Shown: positions 1 to 12,511, numbered from the stretch's first letter. The stretch: 64,000 nucleotides of DNA from Salmonella enterica subsp. diarizonae (GCF_008692785.1 NZ_VXJV01000009.1:124001-188000); one strand, 5' to 3'. Translations and numbers: made by a program. The notes: a model not told the origin generated them from the letters alone.

Positions 1-1234
1 CAGTAACACTTTCCGCTGGGCAATAGCGATTGGAGTAGTTGTGGCCGCCGCCGCATTCTGGTTCTGGCATAGCCGTAGCGAAAGCCCGACCGCCGCGCCG
101 GGCATCGCCGCGCAAGCGCCGCATACCGCCGCCGCAGGTCGCCGCGGTATGCGCGACGGCCCTCTGCCGCCGGTACAGGCCGCGACCGCGACCACGCAGG
201 CCGTACCGCGCTATCTGAGCGGGCTGGGTACCGTGACCGCCGCGAATACCGTTACGGTGCGTAGCCGCGTGGACGGTCAACTCATCGCCCTGCACTTTCA
301 GGAAGGTCAGCAGGTCAACGCAGGCGATCTGCTGGCGCAAATCGATCCCAGCCAATTTAAGGTCGCCCTGGCGCAGGCGCAGGGACAGTTGGCGAAAGAT
401 AACGCTACGCTGGCAAATGCGCGTCGGGATCTGGCGCGCTATCAGCAACTGGCAAAAACCAATCTGGTTTCCCGCCAGGAACTGGATGCGCAACAGGCGC
501 TGGTCAACGAAACCCAGGGGACAATTAAAGCGGATGAAGCCAATGTCGCCAGCGCACAGTTACAGCTCGACTGGAGTCGTATCACTGCCCCGGTCTCGGG
601 GCGCGTGGGTCTGAAACAGGTGGATGTCGGCAACCAGATTTCCAGCAGCGATACCGCGGGTATTGTCGTCATTACGCAAACGCACCCGATTGATCTCATT
701 TTTACTCTGCCGGAAAGCGATATCGCGACCGTGGTTCAGGCGCAAAAAGCGGGGAAAACTCTGACCGTAGAAGCCTGGGATCGGACTAACTCGCACAAAT
801 TGAGCGAAGGCGTATTGCTCAGTCTGGACAACCAGATTGATCCCACGACGGGAACGATCAAAATTAAAGCGCGCTTTACGAATCAGGACGATACGCTGTT
901 CCCTAATCAATTTGTGAACGCCCGGATGCTGGTCGATACCGAACAAAATGCCGTTGTGGTGCCTGCCGCGGCGGTGCAGATGGGCAATGAGGGCCACTTT
1001 GTGTGGGTGCTGAACAACGAAAATAACGTCAGCAAGAAGCGGGTAAAAGTCGGTACTCAGGATAACCGAAACGTGGTAATCAGCGCAGGATTGTCGGCAG
1101 GCGATCGCGTCGTTACCGATGGTATTGATCGGCTGACGGAAGGTGCAAAAGTCGAGGTTGTTGAGCCGCAAACCACCATGGCGGATGAAAAATCACCTTC
1201 CCGCCATGAGGGGCAAAAAGGAGCGCGCGCCTGA
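1..1234 (+). CDS. mdtA: MdtA, periplasmic adaptor of the MdtABC RND efflux pump (5' end missing)
   Basis: Membrane-fusion protein that joins the MdtB/MdtC inner-membrane transporter to TolC for export of bile salts, novobiocin and other toxic compounds. The frame is open to base 2, reading [17 protein letters not shown] at base 41 lies inside the N-terminal membrane anchor and is not the start; the true start should be a few codons outside the window. Next come a Pro/Ala-rich linker, the barrel-sandwich half ([12 protein letters not shown]), an alpha-hairpin rich in Gln and Ala, the second lipoyl half ([10 protein letters not shown]) and the beta-barrel. The stop codon overlaps the mdtB start by one base (TGATG), so the genes are translationally linked. 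The BaeR-controlled promoter must lie upstream of the window. Confidence 0.95.
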   Translation, partial: SNTFRWAIAIGVVVAAAAFWFWHSRSESPTAAPGIAAQAPHTAAAGRRGMRDGPLPPVQAATATTQAVPRYLSGLGTVTAANTVTVRSRVDGQLIALHFQEGQQVNAGDLLAQIDPSQFKVALAQAQGQLAKDNATLANARRDLARYQQLAKTNLVSRQELDAQQALVNETQGTIKADEANVASAQLQLDWSRITAPVSGRVGLKQVDVGNQISSSDTAGIVVITQTHPIDLIFTLPESDIATVVQAQKAGKTLTVEAWDRTNSHKLSEGVLLSLDNQIDPTTGTIKIKARFTNQDDTLFPNQFVNARMLVDTEQNAVVVPAAAVQMGNEGHFVWVLNNENNVSKKRVKVGTQDNRNVVISAGLSAGDRVVTDGIDRLTEGAKVEVVEPQTTMADEKSPSRHEGQKGARA

Positions 1235-4200
1235 TGCAGGTATTACCTCCGGGCAGTACGGGCGGCCCGTCGCGCCTGTTTATTCTGCGCCCCGTCGCCA
1301 CCACGCTGCTGATGGCGGCGATTTTACTCGCCGGGATTATCGGCTATCGCTTCCTGCCCGTCGCCGCTTTGCCGGAGGTCGACTACCCCACTATTCAGGT
1401 TGTTACGCTCTACCCTGGTGCCAGTCCGGATGTGATGACCTCCGCCGTTACCGCGCCGCTTGAGCGCCAGTTCGGCCAGATGTCAGGACTTAAGCAGATG
1501 TCGTCGCAAAGCTCCGGCGGTGCATCGGTGGTGACGCTACAGTTTCAGTTGACGCTGCCGCTGGACGTTGCCGAGCAGGAAGTACAGGCGGCGATTAACG
1601 CAGCCACCAATTTATTGCCTTCCGACCTGCCGAATCCGCCGATTTACAGCAAAGTCAATCCGGCGGACCCGCCGATTATGACGCTTGCCGTCACCTCAAA
1701 CGCGATGCCGATGACACAGGTAGAGGACATGGTAGAAACCCGCGTGGCGCAGAAGATCTCGCGGGTCTCCGGTGTCGGGCTGGTGACGCTTGCCGGCGGG
1801 CAGCGCCCTGCGGTACGCGTAAAACTGAATGCTCAGGCTATCGCCGCGCTCGGTCTGACCAGCGAAACTATCCGTACCGCAATTACCGGTGCCAACGTCA
1901 ACTCGGCGAAAGGCAGTCTGGATGGCCCCGAACGGGCGGTGACGCTTTCTGCTAACGATCAGATGCAGTCTGCCGACGAATACCGCAGGCTTATCATCGC
2001 GTATCAAAACGGCGCGCCGGTACGACTGGGCGACGTCGCTACCGTCGAACAGGGGGCGGAAAATAGCTGGCTCGGCGCATGGGCGAATCAAGCGCCAGCT
2101 ATCGTGATGAATGTTCAACGCCAGCCCGGCGCCAATATCATTGCGACAGCGGACAGCATTCGCCAGATGCTGCCCCAGCTTACCGAAAGCCTGCCAAAAT
2201 CGGTGAAGGTCACGGTCCTGTCCGATCGCACCACCAATATTCGCGCTTCCGTGCGCGATACCCAGTTTGAACTGATGCTGGCGATCGCGTTGGTCGTCAT
2301 GATTATCTATCTGTTTTTACGCAATATTCCTGCCACAATTATTCCCGGCGTCGCCGTACCGCTGTCGCTTATCGGCACCTTTGCGGTGATGGTATTTTTG
2401 GATTTTTCCATTAATAACCTGACGCTGATGGCGCTCACTATCGCCACGGGTTTCGTGGTGGATGATGCGATCGTGGTGATCGAAAACATCTCACGCTACA
2501 TCGAAAAAGGAGAAAAACCGCTGGCGGCGGCGCTCAAAGGCGCGGGTGAAATCGGCTTTACCATTATTTCCCTCACCTTTTCACTGATTGCGGTACTGAT
2601 CCCGTTGCTCTTTATGGGCGATATTGTTGGTCGACTGTTCCGCGAATTTGCAGTGACGTTGGCGGTAGCGATTTTGATCTCCGCCGTCGTCTCTTTGACG
2701 CTAACGCCCATGATGTGCGCGCGTATGCTCAGCCAGCAATCTCTGCGTAAACAAAATCGCTTTTCCCGCGCCTGCGAGCGGGTGTTTGAACGCGTGATCG
2801 CCAGCTACGGACGCGGATTAGCGAAAGTGCTCAACCATCCATGGCTCACATTGAGCGTGGCATTCGCTACGCTCCTGCTCAGCGTTATGCTGTGGATAGT
2901 CATCCCGAAAGGGTTCTTTCCGGTACAGGATAACGGCATTATCCAGGGGACTCTGCAGGCGCCGCAATCGTCATCGTATGCCAGTATGGCGCAACGTCAG
3001 CGCCAGGTGGCCGAGCGGATATTACAGGACCCGGCGGTGCAAAGCCTGACTACTTTTGTTGGCGTAGACGGCGCTAATCCCACGCTGAATAGCGCGCGCC
3101 TGCAAATTAACCTCAAGCCGCTGGATGCGCGTGATGACCGCGTACAACAGGTAATTTCCCGGCTGCAAACCGCCGTGGCGACGATTCCCGGCGTGGCGCT
3201 GTATCTCCAGCCGACGCAGGATTTAACCATCGACACGCAGGTCAGCCGCACCCAGTATCAGTTTACCCTGCAGGCCACTACGCTCGATGCGCTCAGCTAC
3301 TGGGTGCCAAAACTGCTGAACGCGTTACAGTCGTCGCCACAGCTCTCTGAGGTAAGCAGTGACTGGCAAGATCGGGGATTAGCGGCCTGGGTGAATGTCG
3401 ACCGCGACAGCGCCAGCCGTCTGGGTATCAGCATGGCGGATGTGGATAACGCGCTCTACAACGCGTTCGGACAACGCCTGATTTCAACGATTTATACCCA
3501 GGCGAACCAGTACCGCGTCGTGCTGGAACATAATACCGCCAGCACGCCGGGACTGGCGGCGCTGGAGACGATTCGCCTGACGAGTCGCGACGGCGGCACC
3601 GTACCGCTCAGCGCGATTGCCAGCATTGAGCAGCGCTTCGCCCCGCTCTCCCTCAATCATTTAGATCAGTTCCCGGTCACGACATTTTCGTTTAACGTGC
3701 CGGAGGGCTATTCGCTCGGAGATGCGGTGCAGGCGATTCTCGATACGGAAAAAACGCTCGCCCTGCCAGCGGATATTACAACGCAGTTTCAGGGCAGTAC
3801 GCTCGCCTTCCAGGCGGCGCTGGGCAGCACCGTCTGGCTTATTGTCGCCGCCGTGGTGGCGATGTATATCGTGCTCGGCGTGCTGTATGAGAGTTTTATC
3901 CATCCGATCACGATTCTCTCAACGCTGCCTACGGCGGGCGTCGGCGCGCTGCTGGCGCTGATAATCGCTGGTAGCGAGCTCGATATTATCGCCATTATCG
4001 GCATTATTTTGCTGATCGGCATCGTGAAGAAAAACGCCATCATGATGATTGACTTCGCCCTCGCCGCCGAACGCGAACAGGGGATGAGTCCGCGCGACGC
4101 TATCTTCCAGGCTTGTCTGCTGCGTTTTCGACCGATTCTGATGACCACGCTGGCGGCGCTGCTCGGGGCATTGCCATTAATGTTGAGTACCGGCGTTGGC

Positions 4201-4356
4201 GCGGAATTACGTCGCCCGTTGGGGATCGCGATGGTGGGCGGCTTACTGGTCAGTCAAGTATTAACTCTGTTTACCACACCGGTGATTTATCTCCTGTTTG
4301 ACCGCCTGTCGCTGTACGTGAAAAGCCGCTTTCCGCGCCATAAAGAGGAGGCGTAG
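1234..4356 (+). CDS. mdtB: MdtB, RND multidrug efflux transporter subunit
   Basis: Inner-membrane proton/drug antiporter of the HAE1 RND family, 1040 residues, the usual length. The first transmembrane helix begins near residue 20 ([19 protein letters not shown]). The proton-relay helix TM4 carries the paired Asp in [13 protein letters not shown] near residues 408-420. The TM10 lysine motif [15 protein letters not shown] is near residue 930. Two large periplasmic loops lie after TM1 and TM7. In the E. coli pump MdtB and MdtC form a mixed B2C trimer. The gene overlaps mdtA by one base and is followed directly by mdtC (TAG then ATG), which supports co-expression in fixed proportion. Confidence 0.97.
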   Translation: MQVLPPGSTGGPSRLFILRPVATTLLMAAILLAGIIGYRFLPVAALPEVDYPTIQVVTLYPGASPDVMTSAVTAPLERQFGQMSGLKQMSSQSSGGASVVTLQFQLTLPLDVAEQEVQAAINAATNLLPSDLPNPPIYSKVNPADPPIMTLAVTSNAMPMTQVEDMVETRVAQKISRVSGVGLVTLAGGQRPAVRVKLNAQAIAALGLTSETIRTAITGANVNSAKGSLDGPERAVTLSANDQMQSADEYRRLIIAYQNGAPVRLGDVATVEQGAENSWLGAWANQAPAIVMNVQRQPGANIIATADSIRQMLPQLTESLPKSVKVTVLSDRTTNIRASVRDTQFELMLAIALVVMIIYLFLRNIPATIIPGVAVPLSLIGTFAVMVFLDFSINNLTLMALTIATGFVVDDAIVVIENISRYIEKGEKPLAAALKGAGEIGFTIISLTFSLIAVLIPLLFMGDIVGRLFREFAVTLAVAILISAVVSLTLTPMMCARMLSQQSLRKQNRFSRACERVFERVIASYGRGLAKVLNHPWLTLSVAFATLLLSVMLWIVIPKGFFPVQDNGIIQGTLQAPQSSSYASMAQRQRQVAERILQDPAVQSLTTFVGVDGANPTLNSARLQINLKPLDARDDRVQQVISRLQTAVATIPGVALYLQPTQDLTIDTQVSRTQYQFTLQATTLDALSYWVPKLLNALQSSPQLSEVSSDWQDRGLAAWVNVDRDSASRLGISMADVDNALYNAFGQRLISTIYTQANQYRVVLEHNTASTPGLAALETIRLTSRDGGTVPLSAIASIEQRFAPLSLNHLDQFPVTTFSFNVPEGYSLGDAVQAILDTEKTLALPADITTQFQGSTLAFQAALGSTVWLIVAAVVAMYIVLGVLYESFIHPITILSTLPTAGVGALLALIIAGSELDIIAIIGIILLIGIVKKNAIMMIDFALAAEREQGMSPRDAIFQACLLRFRPILMTTLAALLGALPLMLSTGVGAELRRPLGIAMVGGLLVSQVLTLFTTPVIYLLFDRLSLYVKSRFPRHKEEA

Positions 4357-7300
4357 ATGCGCTTTTTCGCCCTTTTCATCTACCGCCCGGTCGCCACCAT
4401 TTTGATTGCCGCCGCCATTACGCTGTGCGGTATTCTGGGCTTTCGACTGCTGCCGGTCGCCCCGCTGCCGCAGGTCGATTTCCCGGTGATTATGGTTAGC
4501 GCCTCGCTGCCGGGTGCCTCGCCGGAAACCATGGCTTCGTCGGTGGCGACACCGTTGGAACGTTCTTTGGGACGCATTGCTGGTGTCAATGAAATGACCT
4601 CCAGCAGCTCGCTCGGCAGTACGCGTATTATTCTCGAATTTAATTTTGACCGTGATATTAACGGCGCGGCGCGCGACGTGCAGGCCGCCATCAACGCCGC
4701 GCAAAGCGTGTTGCCAGGCGGAATGCCCAGCCGCCCGACTTATCGCAAGGCCAACCCGTCCGACGCGCCGATTATGATTTTAACGCTCACCTCGGATAGC
4801 TGGTCACAGGGCGAACTGTATGATTTCGCCTCTACCCAACTGGCGCAAACCATCGCGCAAATTGACGGCGTCGGCGATGTTGACGTCGGCGGCAGCTCCC
4901 TGCCTGCGGTACGCGTAAGCTTAAACCCGCAGGCGCTCTTTAACCAGGGCGTCTCGCTGGATGAGGTCCGCGAAGCGATCAACAGCGCCAACGTACGCCG
5001 ACCGCAAGGCGCAATTGAAGATAGCGTCCACCGCTGGCAAATACAGACCAACGACGAACTGAAAACCGCCGCCGAATACCAGCCGCTGATTATTCACTAT
5101 AACAACGGCGCGGCGGTACGCCTGGGCGATGTCGCCAGCGTCACCGACTCGGTACAGGATGTCCGTAACGCCGGGATGACGAACGCTAAGCCCGCTATTT
5201 TATTGATGATTCGCAAGCTGCCGGAGGCCAACATTATTCAGACGGTAGACGGCATCCGGGCAAAACTGCCGGAACTGCGGGCAATGATCCCCGCCGCTAT
5301 CGATTTACAAATCGCCCAGGATCGTTCGCCGACGATTCGCGCGTCGCTGCAAGAGGTAGAAGAGACGCTGGCTATCTCTGTCGCGCTGGTGATCCTGGTG
5401 GTGTTTTTATTCCTGCGTTCCGGGCGCGCCACGCTAATCCCCGCCGTCGCCGTTCCCGTTTCGCTCATCGGCACCTTCGCCGCCATGTATCTGTGCGGCT
5501 TCAGCCTCAACAATCTGTCGCTGATGGCGCTGACTATCGCGACCGGATTTGTCGTTGATGATGCCATTGTGGTGCTGGAAAATATCGCCCGCCATCTGGA
5601 GGCGGGAATGAAACCTTTGCAGGCGGCATTACAGGGTACGCGGGAAGTCGGGTTTACGGTTATCTCCATGAGTCTGTCGCTGGTGGCGGTATTTCTGCCG
5701 CTGCTGTTAATGGGTGGCCTGCCGGGGCGGTTATTACGGGAATTCGCCGTCACCCTCTCGGTGGCGATTGGCATTTCTCTGGTGGTCTCGCTCACGCTGA
5801 CGCCGATGATGTGCGGCTGGATGCTTAAATCAAGCAAACCGCGCACCCAGCCGCGTAAACGGGGCGTTGGCCGTCTGCTGGTCGCCTTGCAACAAGGTTA
5901 CGGCACCTCGTTAAAATGGGTGCTCAACCATACGCGTCTGGTCGGCGGGGTTTTTCTTGGCACCATTGCGCTGAACATCTGGCTTTATATCGCCATTCCT
6001 AAAACATTCTTTCCGGAGCAGGACACCGGCGTGCTGATGGGCGGTATTCAGGCTGACCAGAGCATCTCTTTCCAGGCCATGCGCGGCAAGCTGCAGGATT
6101 TTATGAAAATTATTCGCGACGATCCGGCGGTGAATAATGTCACCGGTTTTACCGGCGGATCGCGGGTGAATAGCGGCATGATGTTTATTACGCTGAAGCC
6201 GCGCGGCGAACGTAAAGAGACGGCGCAGCAAATCATTGACCGACTGCGGGCCAAACTGGCAAAAGAACCCGGCGCCAGGCTGTTTCTGATGGCGGTACAG
6301 GATATTCGCGTCGGCGGGCGTCAGGCTAACGCCAGTTATCAATATACGTTGCTGTCTGACTCCCTGACGGCGCTGCGCGAATGGGAGCCGAAAATACGCA
6401 AAGCGCTCTCGGCCCTGTCGCAACTGGCGGACGTTAACTCCGACCAGCAGGATAACGGCGCGGAGATGAACCTTATCTACGACCGCGACACCATGTCACG
6501 GCTGGGCATTGATGTTCAGGCCGCAAACAGTCTGTTAAATAATGCTTTCGGCCAGCGGCAAATTTCCACCATTTATCAGCCGATGAACCAGTATAAAGTG
6601 GTGATGGAAGTCGATCCGCGCTATAGCCAGGATATCAGCGCGCTGGATAAAATGTTTGTTATCAACCGTGACGGAAAAGCGATCCCCCTCTCTTATTTCG
6701 CCCAATGGCGGCCCGCCAATGCGCCGCTGTCGGTGAACCATCAGGGGCTTTCCGCGGCGTCCACGATTGCCTTTAACCTGCCGACCGGCACATCGTTATC
6801 GCAGGCGACGGAAGCCATTAATCGCACCATGACGCAGCTTGGCGTTCCCCCGACAGTACGCGGCAGTTTTTCCGGAACGGCGCAAGTCTTCCAGCAGACC
6901 ATGAATTCACAGCTTATTTTGATAGTGGCGGCGATCGCTACCGTCTACATTGTGCTGGGGATACTGTACGAAAGCTACGTCCATCCGCTGACCATTCTCT
7001 CTACTCTGCCATCGGCGGGCGTTGGGGCGCTTCTGGCGCTGGAACTCTTCAATGCCCCTTTCAGCCTAATCGCCCTGATAGGGATCATGCTATTAATTGG
7101 CATTGTGAAGAAAAATGCCATTATGATGGTCGATTTTGCGCTTGAAGCGCAACGACGCGGCGGCCTGACGCCAGAACAAGCCATTTTCCAGGCCTGCTTG
7201 TTACGCTTCCGTCCAATAATGATGACCACGCTGGCGGCGCTGTTCGGCGCACTGCCATTGGTGTTATCTGGCGGAGACGGTTCGGAATTACGGCAGCCGC

Positions 7301-7437
7301 TGGGGATAACCATTGTCGGCGGTTTGGTCATGAGTCAGCTCCTGACGCTCTATACCACGCCGGTGGTGTACCTCTTTTTCGATCGTCTGCGGCTGCGTTT
7401 TTCGCGTAAAAATAGCAAACCGGTAGTAGAGATATGA
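4357..7437 (+). CDS. mdtC: MdtC, RND multidrug efflux transporter subunit
   Basis: Second RND protomer of the MdtABC pump, 1026 residues and clearly paralogous to the upstream MdtB. It has the same TM4 acidic pair ([13 protein letters not shown]) and the TM10 motif [15 protein letters not shown]. The work on the E. coli pump assigns different roles to B and C in proton flow and drug binding; nothing here departs from that. The start abuts the mdtB stop with no gap. The stop overlaps the mdtD start in an ATGA arrangement. Confidence 0.97.
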   Translation: MRFFALFIYRPVATILIAAAITLCGILGFRLLPVAPLPQVDFPVIMVSASLPGASPETMASSVATPLERSLGRIAGVNEMTSSSSLGSTRIILEFNFDRDINGAARDVQAAINAAQSVLPGGMPSRPTYRKANPSDAPIMILTLTSDSWSQGELYDFASTQLAQTIAQIDGVGDVDVGGSSLPAVRVSLNPQALFNQGVSLDEVREAINSANVRRPQGAIEDSVHRWQIQTNDELKTAAEYQPLIIHYNNGAAVRLGDVASVTDSVQDVRNAGMTNAKPAILLMIRKLPEANIIQTVDGIRAKLPELRAMIPAAIDLQIAQDRSPTIRASLQEVEETLAISVALVILVVFLFLRSGRATLIPAVAVPVSLIGTFAAMYLCGFSLNNLSLMALTIATGFVVDDAIVVLENIARHLEAGMKPLQAALQGTREVGFTVISMSLSLVAVFLPLLLMGGLPGRLLREFAVTLSVAIGISLVVSLTLTPMMCGWMLKSSKPRTQPRKRGVGRLLVALQQGYGTSLKWVLNHTRLVGGVFLGTIALNIWLYIAIPKTFFPEQDTGVLMGGIQADQSISFQAMRGKLQDFMKIIRDDPAVNNVTGFTGGSRVNSGMMFITLKPRGERKETAQQIIDRLRAKLAKEPGARLFLMAVQDIRVGGRQANASYQYTLLSDSLTALREWEPKIRKALSALSQLADVNSDQQDNGAEMNLIYDRDTMSRLGIDVQAANSLLNNAFGQRQISTIYQPMNQYKVVMEVDPRYSQDISALDKMFVINRDGKAIPLSYFAQWRPANAPLSVNHQGLSAASTIAFNLPTGTSLSQATEAINRTMTQLGVPPTVRGSFSGTAQVFQQTMNSQLILIVAAIATVYIVLGILYESYVHPLTILSTLPSAGVGALLALELFNAPFSLIALIGIMLLIGIVKKNAIMMVDFALEAQRRGGLTPEQAIFQACLLRFRPIMMTTLAALFGALPLVLSGGDGSELRQPLGITIVGGLVMSQLLTLYTTPVVYLFFDRLRLRFSRKNSKPVVEI

Positions 7438-8846
7438 CAGAACTTCCTGACAACACCCGCTGGCAACTCTGGATTGTGGCATTCGGCTTTTTTATGCAGT
7501 CGCTGGATACCACCATCGTCAACACTGCGCTGCCCTCCATGGCGAAAAGCCTGGGGGAAAGCCCGCTGCATATGCACATGGTAGTGGTGTCATATGTTCT
7601 CACCGTCGCCGTGATGCTCCCCGCCAGCGGCTGGCTGGCAGATAAAATCGGCGTGCGTAATATTTTCTTTGCCGCTATCGTGCTGTTCACTCTGGGTTCG
7701 CTGTTTTGCGCCCTCTCCGGCACGCTTAATCAACTGGTATTAGCGCGGGTTTTACAAGGCGTAGGCGGCGCGATGATGGTGCCGGTGGGACGCCTGACGG
7801 TCATGAAAATCGTGCCGCGTGCGCAATATATGGCGGCGATGACCTTCGTCACCCTGCCAGGCCAGGTAGGGCCGTTACTCGGCCCCGCGCTGGGCGGGGT
7901 GCTGGTGGAATATGCTTCATGGCACTGGATCTTTCTGATCAATATCCCGGTAGGAATTGTCGGCGCTATCGCGACCTTTATGCTGATGCCGAACTACACC
8001 ATAGAAACCCGGCGCTTTGACCTGCCGGGGTTCCTGCTGCTAGCCATCGGCATGGCGGTACTGACGCTGGCGCTGGACGGTAGTAAAAACATGGGGATCA
8101 CGTCCTGGACATTAGCCGGACTTGCTGCGGGCGGCGCGGCAGCAATTCTGCTCTATCTCCTTCATGCTAAAAAAAACTCAGGCGCGTTATTCAGCCTGCG
8201 ATTGTTCCGTACGCCCACGTTTTCACTGGGGTTGCTGGGCAGTTTTGCCGGGCGTATCGGCAGCGGTATGCTGCCGTTTATTACGCCGGTCTTTTTGCAG
8301 ATTGGTCTCGGTTTTTCACCGTTTCATGCCGGCTTGATGATGATCCCCATGGTGCTGGGCAGCATGGGAATGAAGCGGATTGTGGTGCAGATAGTTAACC
8401 GTTTTGGCTATCGTCGGGTTCTGGTGGCGACCACGCTCGGACTGGCATTGGTTAGCCTGCTGTTTATGTCGGTCGCGCTGCTCGGCTGGTATTATCTCCT
8501 GCCGCTGGTACTGCTTTTGCAGGGAATGGTGAACTCGGCGCGTTTTTCTTCCATGAATACCCTAACGCTAAAAGACCTTCCCGATACGCTGGCCAGCAGC
8601 GGCAATAGCTTATTATCGATGATTATGCAGCTCTCGATGAGTATCGGCGTCACTATTGCCGGAATGCTGCTGGGTATGTTTGGTCAACAGCATATTGGTA
8701 TAGACAGTAGCGCCACACATCACGTCTTTATGTACACCTGGCTATGTATGGCGGTTATTATCGCGCTACCGGCGATAATTTTTTCCCGCGTACCGAACGA
8801 TACACAGCAAAACATGGTCATTTCACGGCGTAAAAGGAGCCTGTAA
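7434..8846 (+). CDS. mdtD: MdtD/IceT, MFS transporter (iron-citrate exporter in Salmonella)
   Basis: Major facilitator protein of the 14-helix DHA2 (EmrB/QacA) family, 470 residues, highly hydrophobic throughout. The family motif near the N-terminus reads [14 protein letters not shown], and motif A reads [13 protein letters not shown]. The Salmonella protein has been reported as IceT, an iron-citrate efflux pump induced through BaeSR under nitrosative stress. The E. coli MdtD has no clear drug role despite its place in the mdt operon. The start overlaps mdtC by four bases and the stop overlaps baeS by one base, so it is part of the BaeR regulon operon. The family assignment is certain; the substrate comes from published work on the orthologue. 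Confidence 0.93.
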   Translation: MTELPDNTRWQLWIVAFGFFMQSLDTTIVNTALPSMAKSLGESPLHMHMVVVSYVLTVAVMLPASGWLADKIGVRNIFFAAIVLFTLGSLFCALSGTLNQLVLARVLQGVGGAMMVPVGRLTVMKIVPRAQYMAAMTFVTLPGQVGPLLGPALGGVLVEYASWHWIFLINIPVGIVGAIATFMLMPNYTIETRRFDLPGFLLLAIGMAVLTLALDGSKNMGITSWTLAGLAAGGAAAILLYLLHAKKNSGALFSLRLFRTPTFSLGLLGSFAGRIGSGMLPFITPVFLQIGLGFSPFHAGLMMIPMVLGSMGMKRIVVQIVNRFGYRRVLVATTLGLALVSLLFMSVALLGWYYLLPLVLLLQGMVNSARFSSMNTLTLKDLPDTLASSGNSLLSMIMQLSMSIGVTIAGMLLGMFGQQHIGIDSSATHHVFMYTWLCMAVIIALPAIIFSRVPNDTQQNMVISRRKRSL

Positions 8847-10249
8847 TGAAAGTCTGGCGGCCCGGAATCACCGGCAAGCTGTTTCTGGCGATTTTCGCCA
8901 CCTGCATCGTGCTGCTGATCAGTATGCATTGGGCCGTACGCGTCAGTTTTGAACGCGGATTTATTGACTATATCAAACACGGTAACGAGCAGCGGCTACA
9001 AATGCTGGGCGATGCGCTGGGCGACCAGTACCAGCAACACGGCAACTGGCGTTTTTTACGCAACAACGATCGCTTCGTTTTCCAGATTCTGCGTTCATTT
9101 GAGCATGACAACGACCGGGATAAACCCGGCCCCGGTATGCCGCCGCACGGTTGGCGCACCCAGTTCTGGGTCGTCGATCAAAATGGCCGTGTGCTGGTCG
9201 GCCCACGCGGTCCGGTGCCGCATGACGGTACTCGCCGGCCCATTCTGGTCAATGGCGCCGAAGTCGGCGCGGTTATCGCCTCTCCTGTCGAGCGGCTGAC
9301 GCGCAATACGGATATTAATTTTGATAAGCAGCAGCGGCGCGCCAGTTGGATGATCGTGGCGTTATCAACGTTGCTGGCCGCGCTGGCGACGTTTTTGCTG
9401 GCGCGCGGCCTGCTCGCTCCGGTCAAACGGTTGGTCGAGGGTACGCACAGACTGGCGGCGGGAGATTTTACCACTCGCGTGACCCCAACCAGCGCCGATG
9501 AGCTGGGAAAACTGGCGCAGGACTTTAACCAGCTTGCCAGCACGCTGGAAAAAAACCAACAGATGCGCCGCGACTTTATGGCGGATATTTCCCACGAACT
9601 GCGCACGCCGCTGGCGGTATTGCGTGGCGAACTGGAAGCCATTCAGGATGGTGTTCGCCAGTTCACGCCGGAATCCGTTACCTCGCTACAGGCGGAAGTC
9701 GGTACGCTTACCAAACTGGTTGACGATCTGCATCAGCTTTCGTTGTCTGACGAGGGAGCGCTGGCTTACCAAAAAACTACCGTCGATCTTGTTCCCCTGT
9801 TGGAAGTCGCTGGCGGCGCGTTCAGAGAGCGTTTTACCAGCCGAGGGCTAACGCTACATTACGCATTGCCAGATAGCATGACCATCTTCGGCGACCCGGA
9901 TCGCCTGATGCAACTGTTTAATAATCTGCTGGAAAACAGTCTGCGCTACACCGACAGCGGCGGCGGCCTGCATATTTCGGCCGAACAACGCGACAAATCA
10001 TTATTCCTGACCTTTGCCGATTCTGCACCGGGCGTCAGCGATGAACAGTTACAAAAACTTTTTGAACGTTTTTACCGCACAGAAGTTTCCCGTAACCGCG
10101 CCAGCGGCGGTTCTGGACTGGGGCTGGCGATATGCGTCAATATTGTACACGCGCATAACGGTCATCTTCACGCCGCTCATTCGCCTTTTGGCGGGGTTAG
10201 CATTACAGTAGAGTTACCGCTGGATGGCGATTTACAGAGAGAAGTATGA
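8846..10249 (+). CDS. baeS: BaeS, envelope-stress sensor histidine kinase
   Basis: Inner-membrane kinase of the BaeSR two-component system, responding to indole, tannin, zinc and envelope damage, 467 residues. TM1 is near residues 10-33. A periplasmic sensor domain follows, then TM2 ([20 protein letters not shown]), a HAMP domain, and the HisKA domain with the phosphorylated His at residue 250 in ISHELRTPL. The ATPase domain has an N box ([13 protein letters not shown]) and a G box (GSGLGLAI). The TAATG junction couples it to mdtD. Its stop overlaps baeR by four bases, as usual for a kinase-regulator pair. Confidence 0.97.
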   Translation: MKVWRPGITGKLFLAIFATCIVLLISMHWAVRVSFERGFIDYIKHGNEQRLQMLGDALGDQYQQHGNWRFLRNNDRFVFQILRSFEHDNDRDKPGPGMPPHGWRTQFWVVDQNGRVLVGPRGPVPHDGTRRPILVNGAEVGAVIASPVERLTRNTDINFDKQQRRASWMIVALSTLLAALATFLLARGLLAPVKRLVEGTHRLAAGDFTTRVTPTSADELGKLAQDFNQLASTLEKNQQMRRDFMADISHELRTPLAVLRGELEAIQDGVRQFTPESVTSLQAEVGTLTKLVDDLHQLSLSDEGALAYQKTTVDLVPLLEVAGGAFRERFTSRGLTLHYALPDSMTIFGDPDRLMQLFNNLLENSLRYTDSGGGLHISAEQRDKSLFLTFADSAPGVSDEQLQKLFERFYRTEVSRNRASGGSGLGLAICVNIVHAHNGHLHAAHSPFGGVSITVELPLDGDLQREV

Positions 10250-10968
10250 CTGAGTTACCCATTGATGAAAACACGCCGCGCATTTTGATTGTTGAAGATG
10301 AACCCAAGCTGGGACAGTTGCTTATCGACTACTTACGCGCGGCGAGTTACGCCCCCACGCTCATCAATCACGGCGACAAGGTACTGCCGTATGTGCGTCA
10401 AACGCCGCCGGATCTGATCCTGCTGGATCTGATGCTGCCGGGTACCGATGGTCTGACGTTATGCCGGGAGATTCGCCGTTTTTCCGACATCCCCATTGTG
10501 ATGGTCACGGCCAAAATCGAAGAGATCGATCGGCTGCTTGGGCTGGAAATCGGCGCCGATGATTATATCTGTAAGCCTTATAGCCCGCGCGAAGTCGTGG
10601 CCCGCGTAAAAACGATTTTGCGCCGCTGTAAACCGCAGCGCGAACTCCAGCAGCAGGATGCCGAAAGCCCGTTAATGATTGATGAAAGCCGCTTTCAGGC
10701 CTCCTGGTGTGGTAAAGCGCTGGATTTAACCCCCGCTGAATTCCGTCTGCTAAAAACCTTATCGCTTGAACCGGGTAAAGTTTTTTCCCGCGAGCAGTTG
10801 TTAAATCACCTCTACGACGACTACCGTGTGGTGACCGATCGCACTATCGACAGTCACATTAAAAACCTGCGCCGCAAACTGGAATCGCTGGATGCCGAAC
10901 AGTCATTTATACGTGCGGTCTACGGGGTGGGATATCGCTGGGAAGCAGACGCGTGCAGGATTATCTGA
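10246..10968 (+). CDS. baeR: BaeR, OmpR-type response regulator
   Basis: DNA-binding partner of BaeS that activates mdtABCD-baeSR, acrD and spy. It has 240 residues: a receiver domain with acidic residues in VEDEPK, the phospho-acceptor Asp61 in [11 protein letters not shown] and the conserved Lys in ICKPYSPRE. An OmpR/PhoB winged helix follows from about residue 140 ([12 protein letters not shown], then [15 protein letters not shown]). It is the last gene of the operon. A REP-type palindrome begins in its final codons. Confidence 0.97.
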   Translation: MTELPIDENTPRILIVEDEPKLGQLLIDYLRAASYAPTLINHGDKVLPYVRQTPPDLILLDLMLPGTDGLTLCREIRRFSDIPIVMVTAKIEEIDRLLGLEIGADDYICKPYSPREVVARVKTILRRCKPQRELQQQDAESPLMIDESRFQASWCGKALDLTPAEFRLLKTLSLEPGKVFSREQLLNHLYDDYRVVTDRTIDSHIKNLRRKLESLDAEQSFIRAVYGVGYRWEADACRII

Positions 10969-10999
10969 TGGCGTTTCGCTTATCACGCCCACCATCCGG
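10964..10999. repeat. REP-like palindrome after baeR
   Basis: The stretch reading TCTGATGGCGTTTCGCTTATCACGCC matches the enterobacterial REP pattern (GCCTGATGGCGCT...TTATCAGGCC) with a few changes. It lies at the 3' end of the operon, where REPs usually stabilise or end transcripts. Confidence 0.55.
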
Positions 11000-11007
11000 C
11001 GTTATCC

Positions 11008-11036
11008 TTTACCTCCCCGCGCCACAGCGCTACAAT
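11008..11036 (+). promoter_or_regulatory. Predicted sigma-70 promoter of yegQ
   Basis: A TTTACC -35 box (11008-11013) and a TACAAT -10 box (11031-11036) are separated by 17 bp. They predict a start near 11043 and a leader of about 75 nt before yegQ. Confidence 0.55.
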
Positions 11037-11067
11037 GCCCGCCCTTAAAGTGAGGACTCTCCTCCAG

Positions 11068-11088
11068 CCGCCTCATCAGGTGAGGCGG
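11068..11088 (+). other. Hairpin in the yegQ leader
   Basis: A perfect 8-bp stem, CCGCCTCA/TGAGGCGG, with a five-base loop sits about 30 bases before the yegQ start codon, inside the predicted untranslated leader. There is no T-run after it, so it is not an intrinsic terminator. Confidence 0.5.
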
Positions 11089-11117
11089 ATCTGACCTGTC
11101 ATCAGAACGAGAAAATG

Positions 11118-12479
11118 ATGTTTAAACCAGAACTCCTTTCGCCGGCGGGAACGCTGAAAAACATGCGTTACGCTTTCGCTTACGGCGCCGATGCCGTCTA
11201 TGCGGGCCAACCGCGCTACTCTTTACGCGTGCGTAATAACGAATTCAATCACGAAAATTTGCAGCTTGGCATCAACGAAGCCCACGCGCTCGGAAAAAAA
11301 TTCTACGTGGTGGTGAACATCGCCCCGCATAACGCCAAGCTCAAAACCTTTATCCGTGACCTGAAACCCGTCGTCGAGATGGGCCCGGATGCGCTGATCA
11401 TGTCCGATCCCGGGTTGATTATGCTGGTACGCGAGCACTTCCCGGCAATGCCGATTCATCTGTCGGTACAGGCTAACGCCGTAAACTGGGCGACGGTAAA
11501 ATTCTGGCAGCAGATGGGGCTGACCCGTGTGATTCTCTCCCGCGAGCTGTCGCTGGAAGAGATTGAGGAAATTCGCCAACAGGTGCCGGATATGGAAATA
11601 GAAATTTTCGTCCACGGCGCGCTATGCATGGCCTACTCCGGCCGCTGCCTGCTTTCCGGCTACATCAACAAACGCGATCCGAACCAGGGCACCTGCACCA
11701 ATGCCTGCCGTTGGGAATATAACGTGCAGGAAGGAAAAGAAGACGTTGTCGGCAACATCGTGCATAAGCACGAACCGATTCCGGTACAGAACGTTGAGCC
11801 GACGCTCGGTATCGGCGCGCCGACGGATAAAGTGTTTATGATAGAAGAAGCCCAAAGACCGGGCGAATACATGACCGCGTTCGAAGACGAGCATGGCACC
11901 TATATCATGAACTCAAAAGATTTGCGCGCTGTCGCCCACGTGGAGCGCCTGACGAAAATGGGCGTCCACTCGCTGAAAATCGAAGGCCGCACCAAATCCT
12001 TTTATTACTGCGCCCGTACCGCGCAGGTCTACCGTAAGGCCATCGACGATGCCGCCGCAGGTAAACCCTTCGACCCCACGCTGCTGGAAACGCTGGAAGG
12101 TCTGGCCCATCGCGGCTATACCGAAGGTTTCCTGCGTCGCCATACGCACGACGATTACCAGAACTACGAGTACGGGTACTCCGTTTCCGAACGCCAGCAA
12201 TTTGTCGGCGAGTTCACCGGCGAGCGTAAAGGCCAACTGGCGGCCGTGGCGGTGAAGAATAAATTCTCCGTCGGCGATAGTCTGGAGCTGATGACGCCAC
12301 AGGGAAATATCAATTTCACCCTGGAACAGATGGAGAATGCCAAAGGCGACGCTATGCCGGTGGCGCCTGGCGACGGCTATACCGTCTGGATGCCTGTCCC
12401 GCAGGATGTCAGGGTGGATTACGCACTATTGATGCGTAATTTCTCAGGCGAATCAACGCGTAACCCCCATGCTAAGTAG
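11118..12479 (+). CDS. trhP: YegQ/TrhP, tRNA uridine-34 hydroxylation protein (U32 family)
   Basis: Needed for prephenate-dependent hydroxylation of U34 to ho5U in tRNA, on the route to cmo5U/mcmo5U. This function was established for the E. coli orthologue; older annotations call it a U32 collagenase-like peptidase. It has 453 residues. The U32 signature EIFVHGALCMAYSGRC lies near residue 162, and further Cys residues follow (CTNACRW), suggesting an Fe-S site. Two ATGs are adjacent (11115 and 11118); I chose the second, which gives the E. coli length and MFKPELLSPAG. The gene stands alone, between baeR and cyaR. Confidence 0.95.
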   Translation: MFKPELLSPAGTLKNMRYAFAYGADAVYAGQPRYSLRVRNNEFNHENLQLGINEAHALGKKFYVVVNIAPHNAKLKTFIRDLKPVVEMGPDALIMSDPGLIMLVREHFPAMPIHLSVQANAVNWATVKFWQQMGLTRVILSRELSLEEIEEIRQQVPDMEIEIFVHGALCMAYSGRCLLSGYINKRDPNQGTCTNACRWEYNVQEGKEDVVGNIVHKHEPIPVQNVEPTLGIGAPTDKVFMIEEAQRPGEYMTAFEDEHGTYIMNSKDLRAVAHVERLTKMGVHSLKIEGRTKSFYYCARTAQVYRKAIDDAAAGKPFDPTLLETLEGLAHRGYTEGFLRRHTHDDYQNYEYGYSVSERQQFVGEFTGERKGQLAAVAVKNKFSVGDSLELMTPQGNINFTLEQMENAKGDAMPVAPGDGYTVWMPVPQDVRVDYALLMRNFSGESTRNPHAK

Positions 12480-12511
12480 TTAATTGCGGTTATTTTTTCA
12501 TGGCGGGAAGA

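Noticed and set aside
560-1171. 203-codon minus frame within mdtA
   Set aside because: It lies wholly antisense to a conserved gene, has no ribosome site or familiar protein features, and is a codon-bias shadow.
5238-5846. 202-codon minus frame within mdtC
   Set aside because: Antisense to transmembrane codons; rich in Ser, Arg and Thr, as such shadows are.
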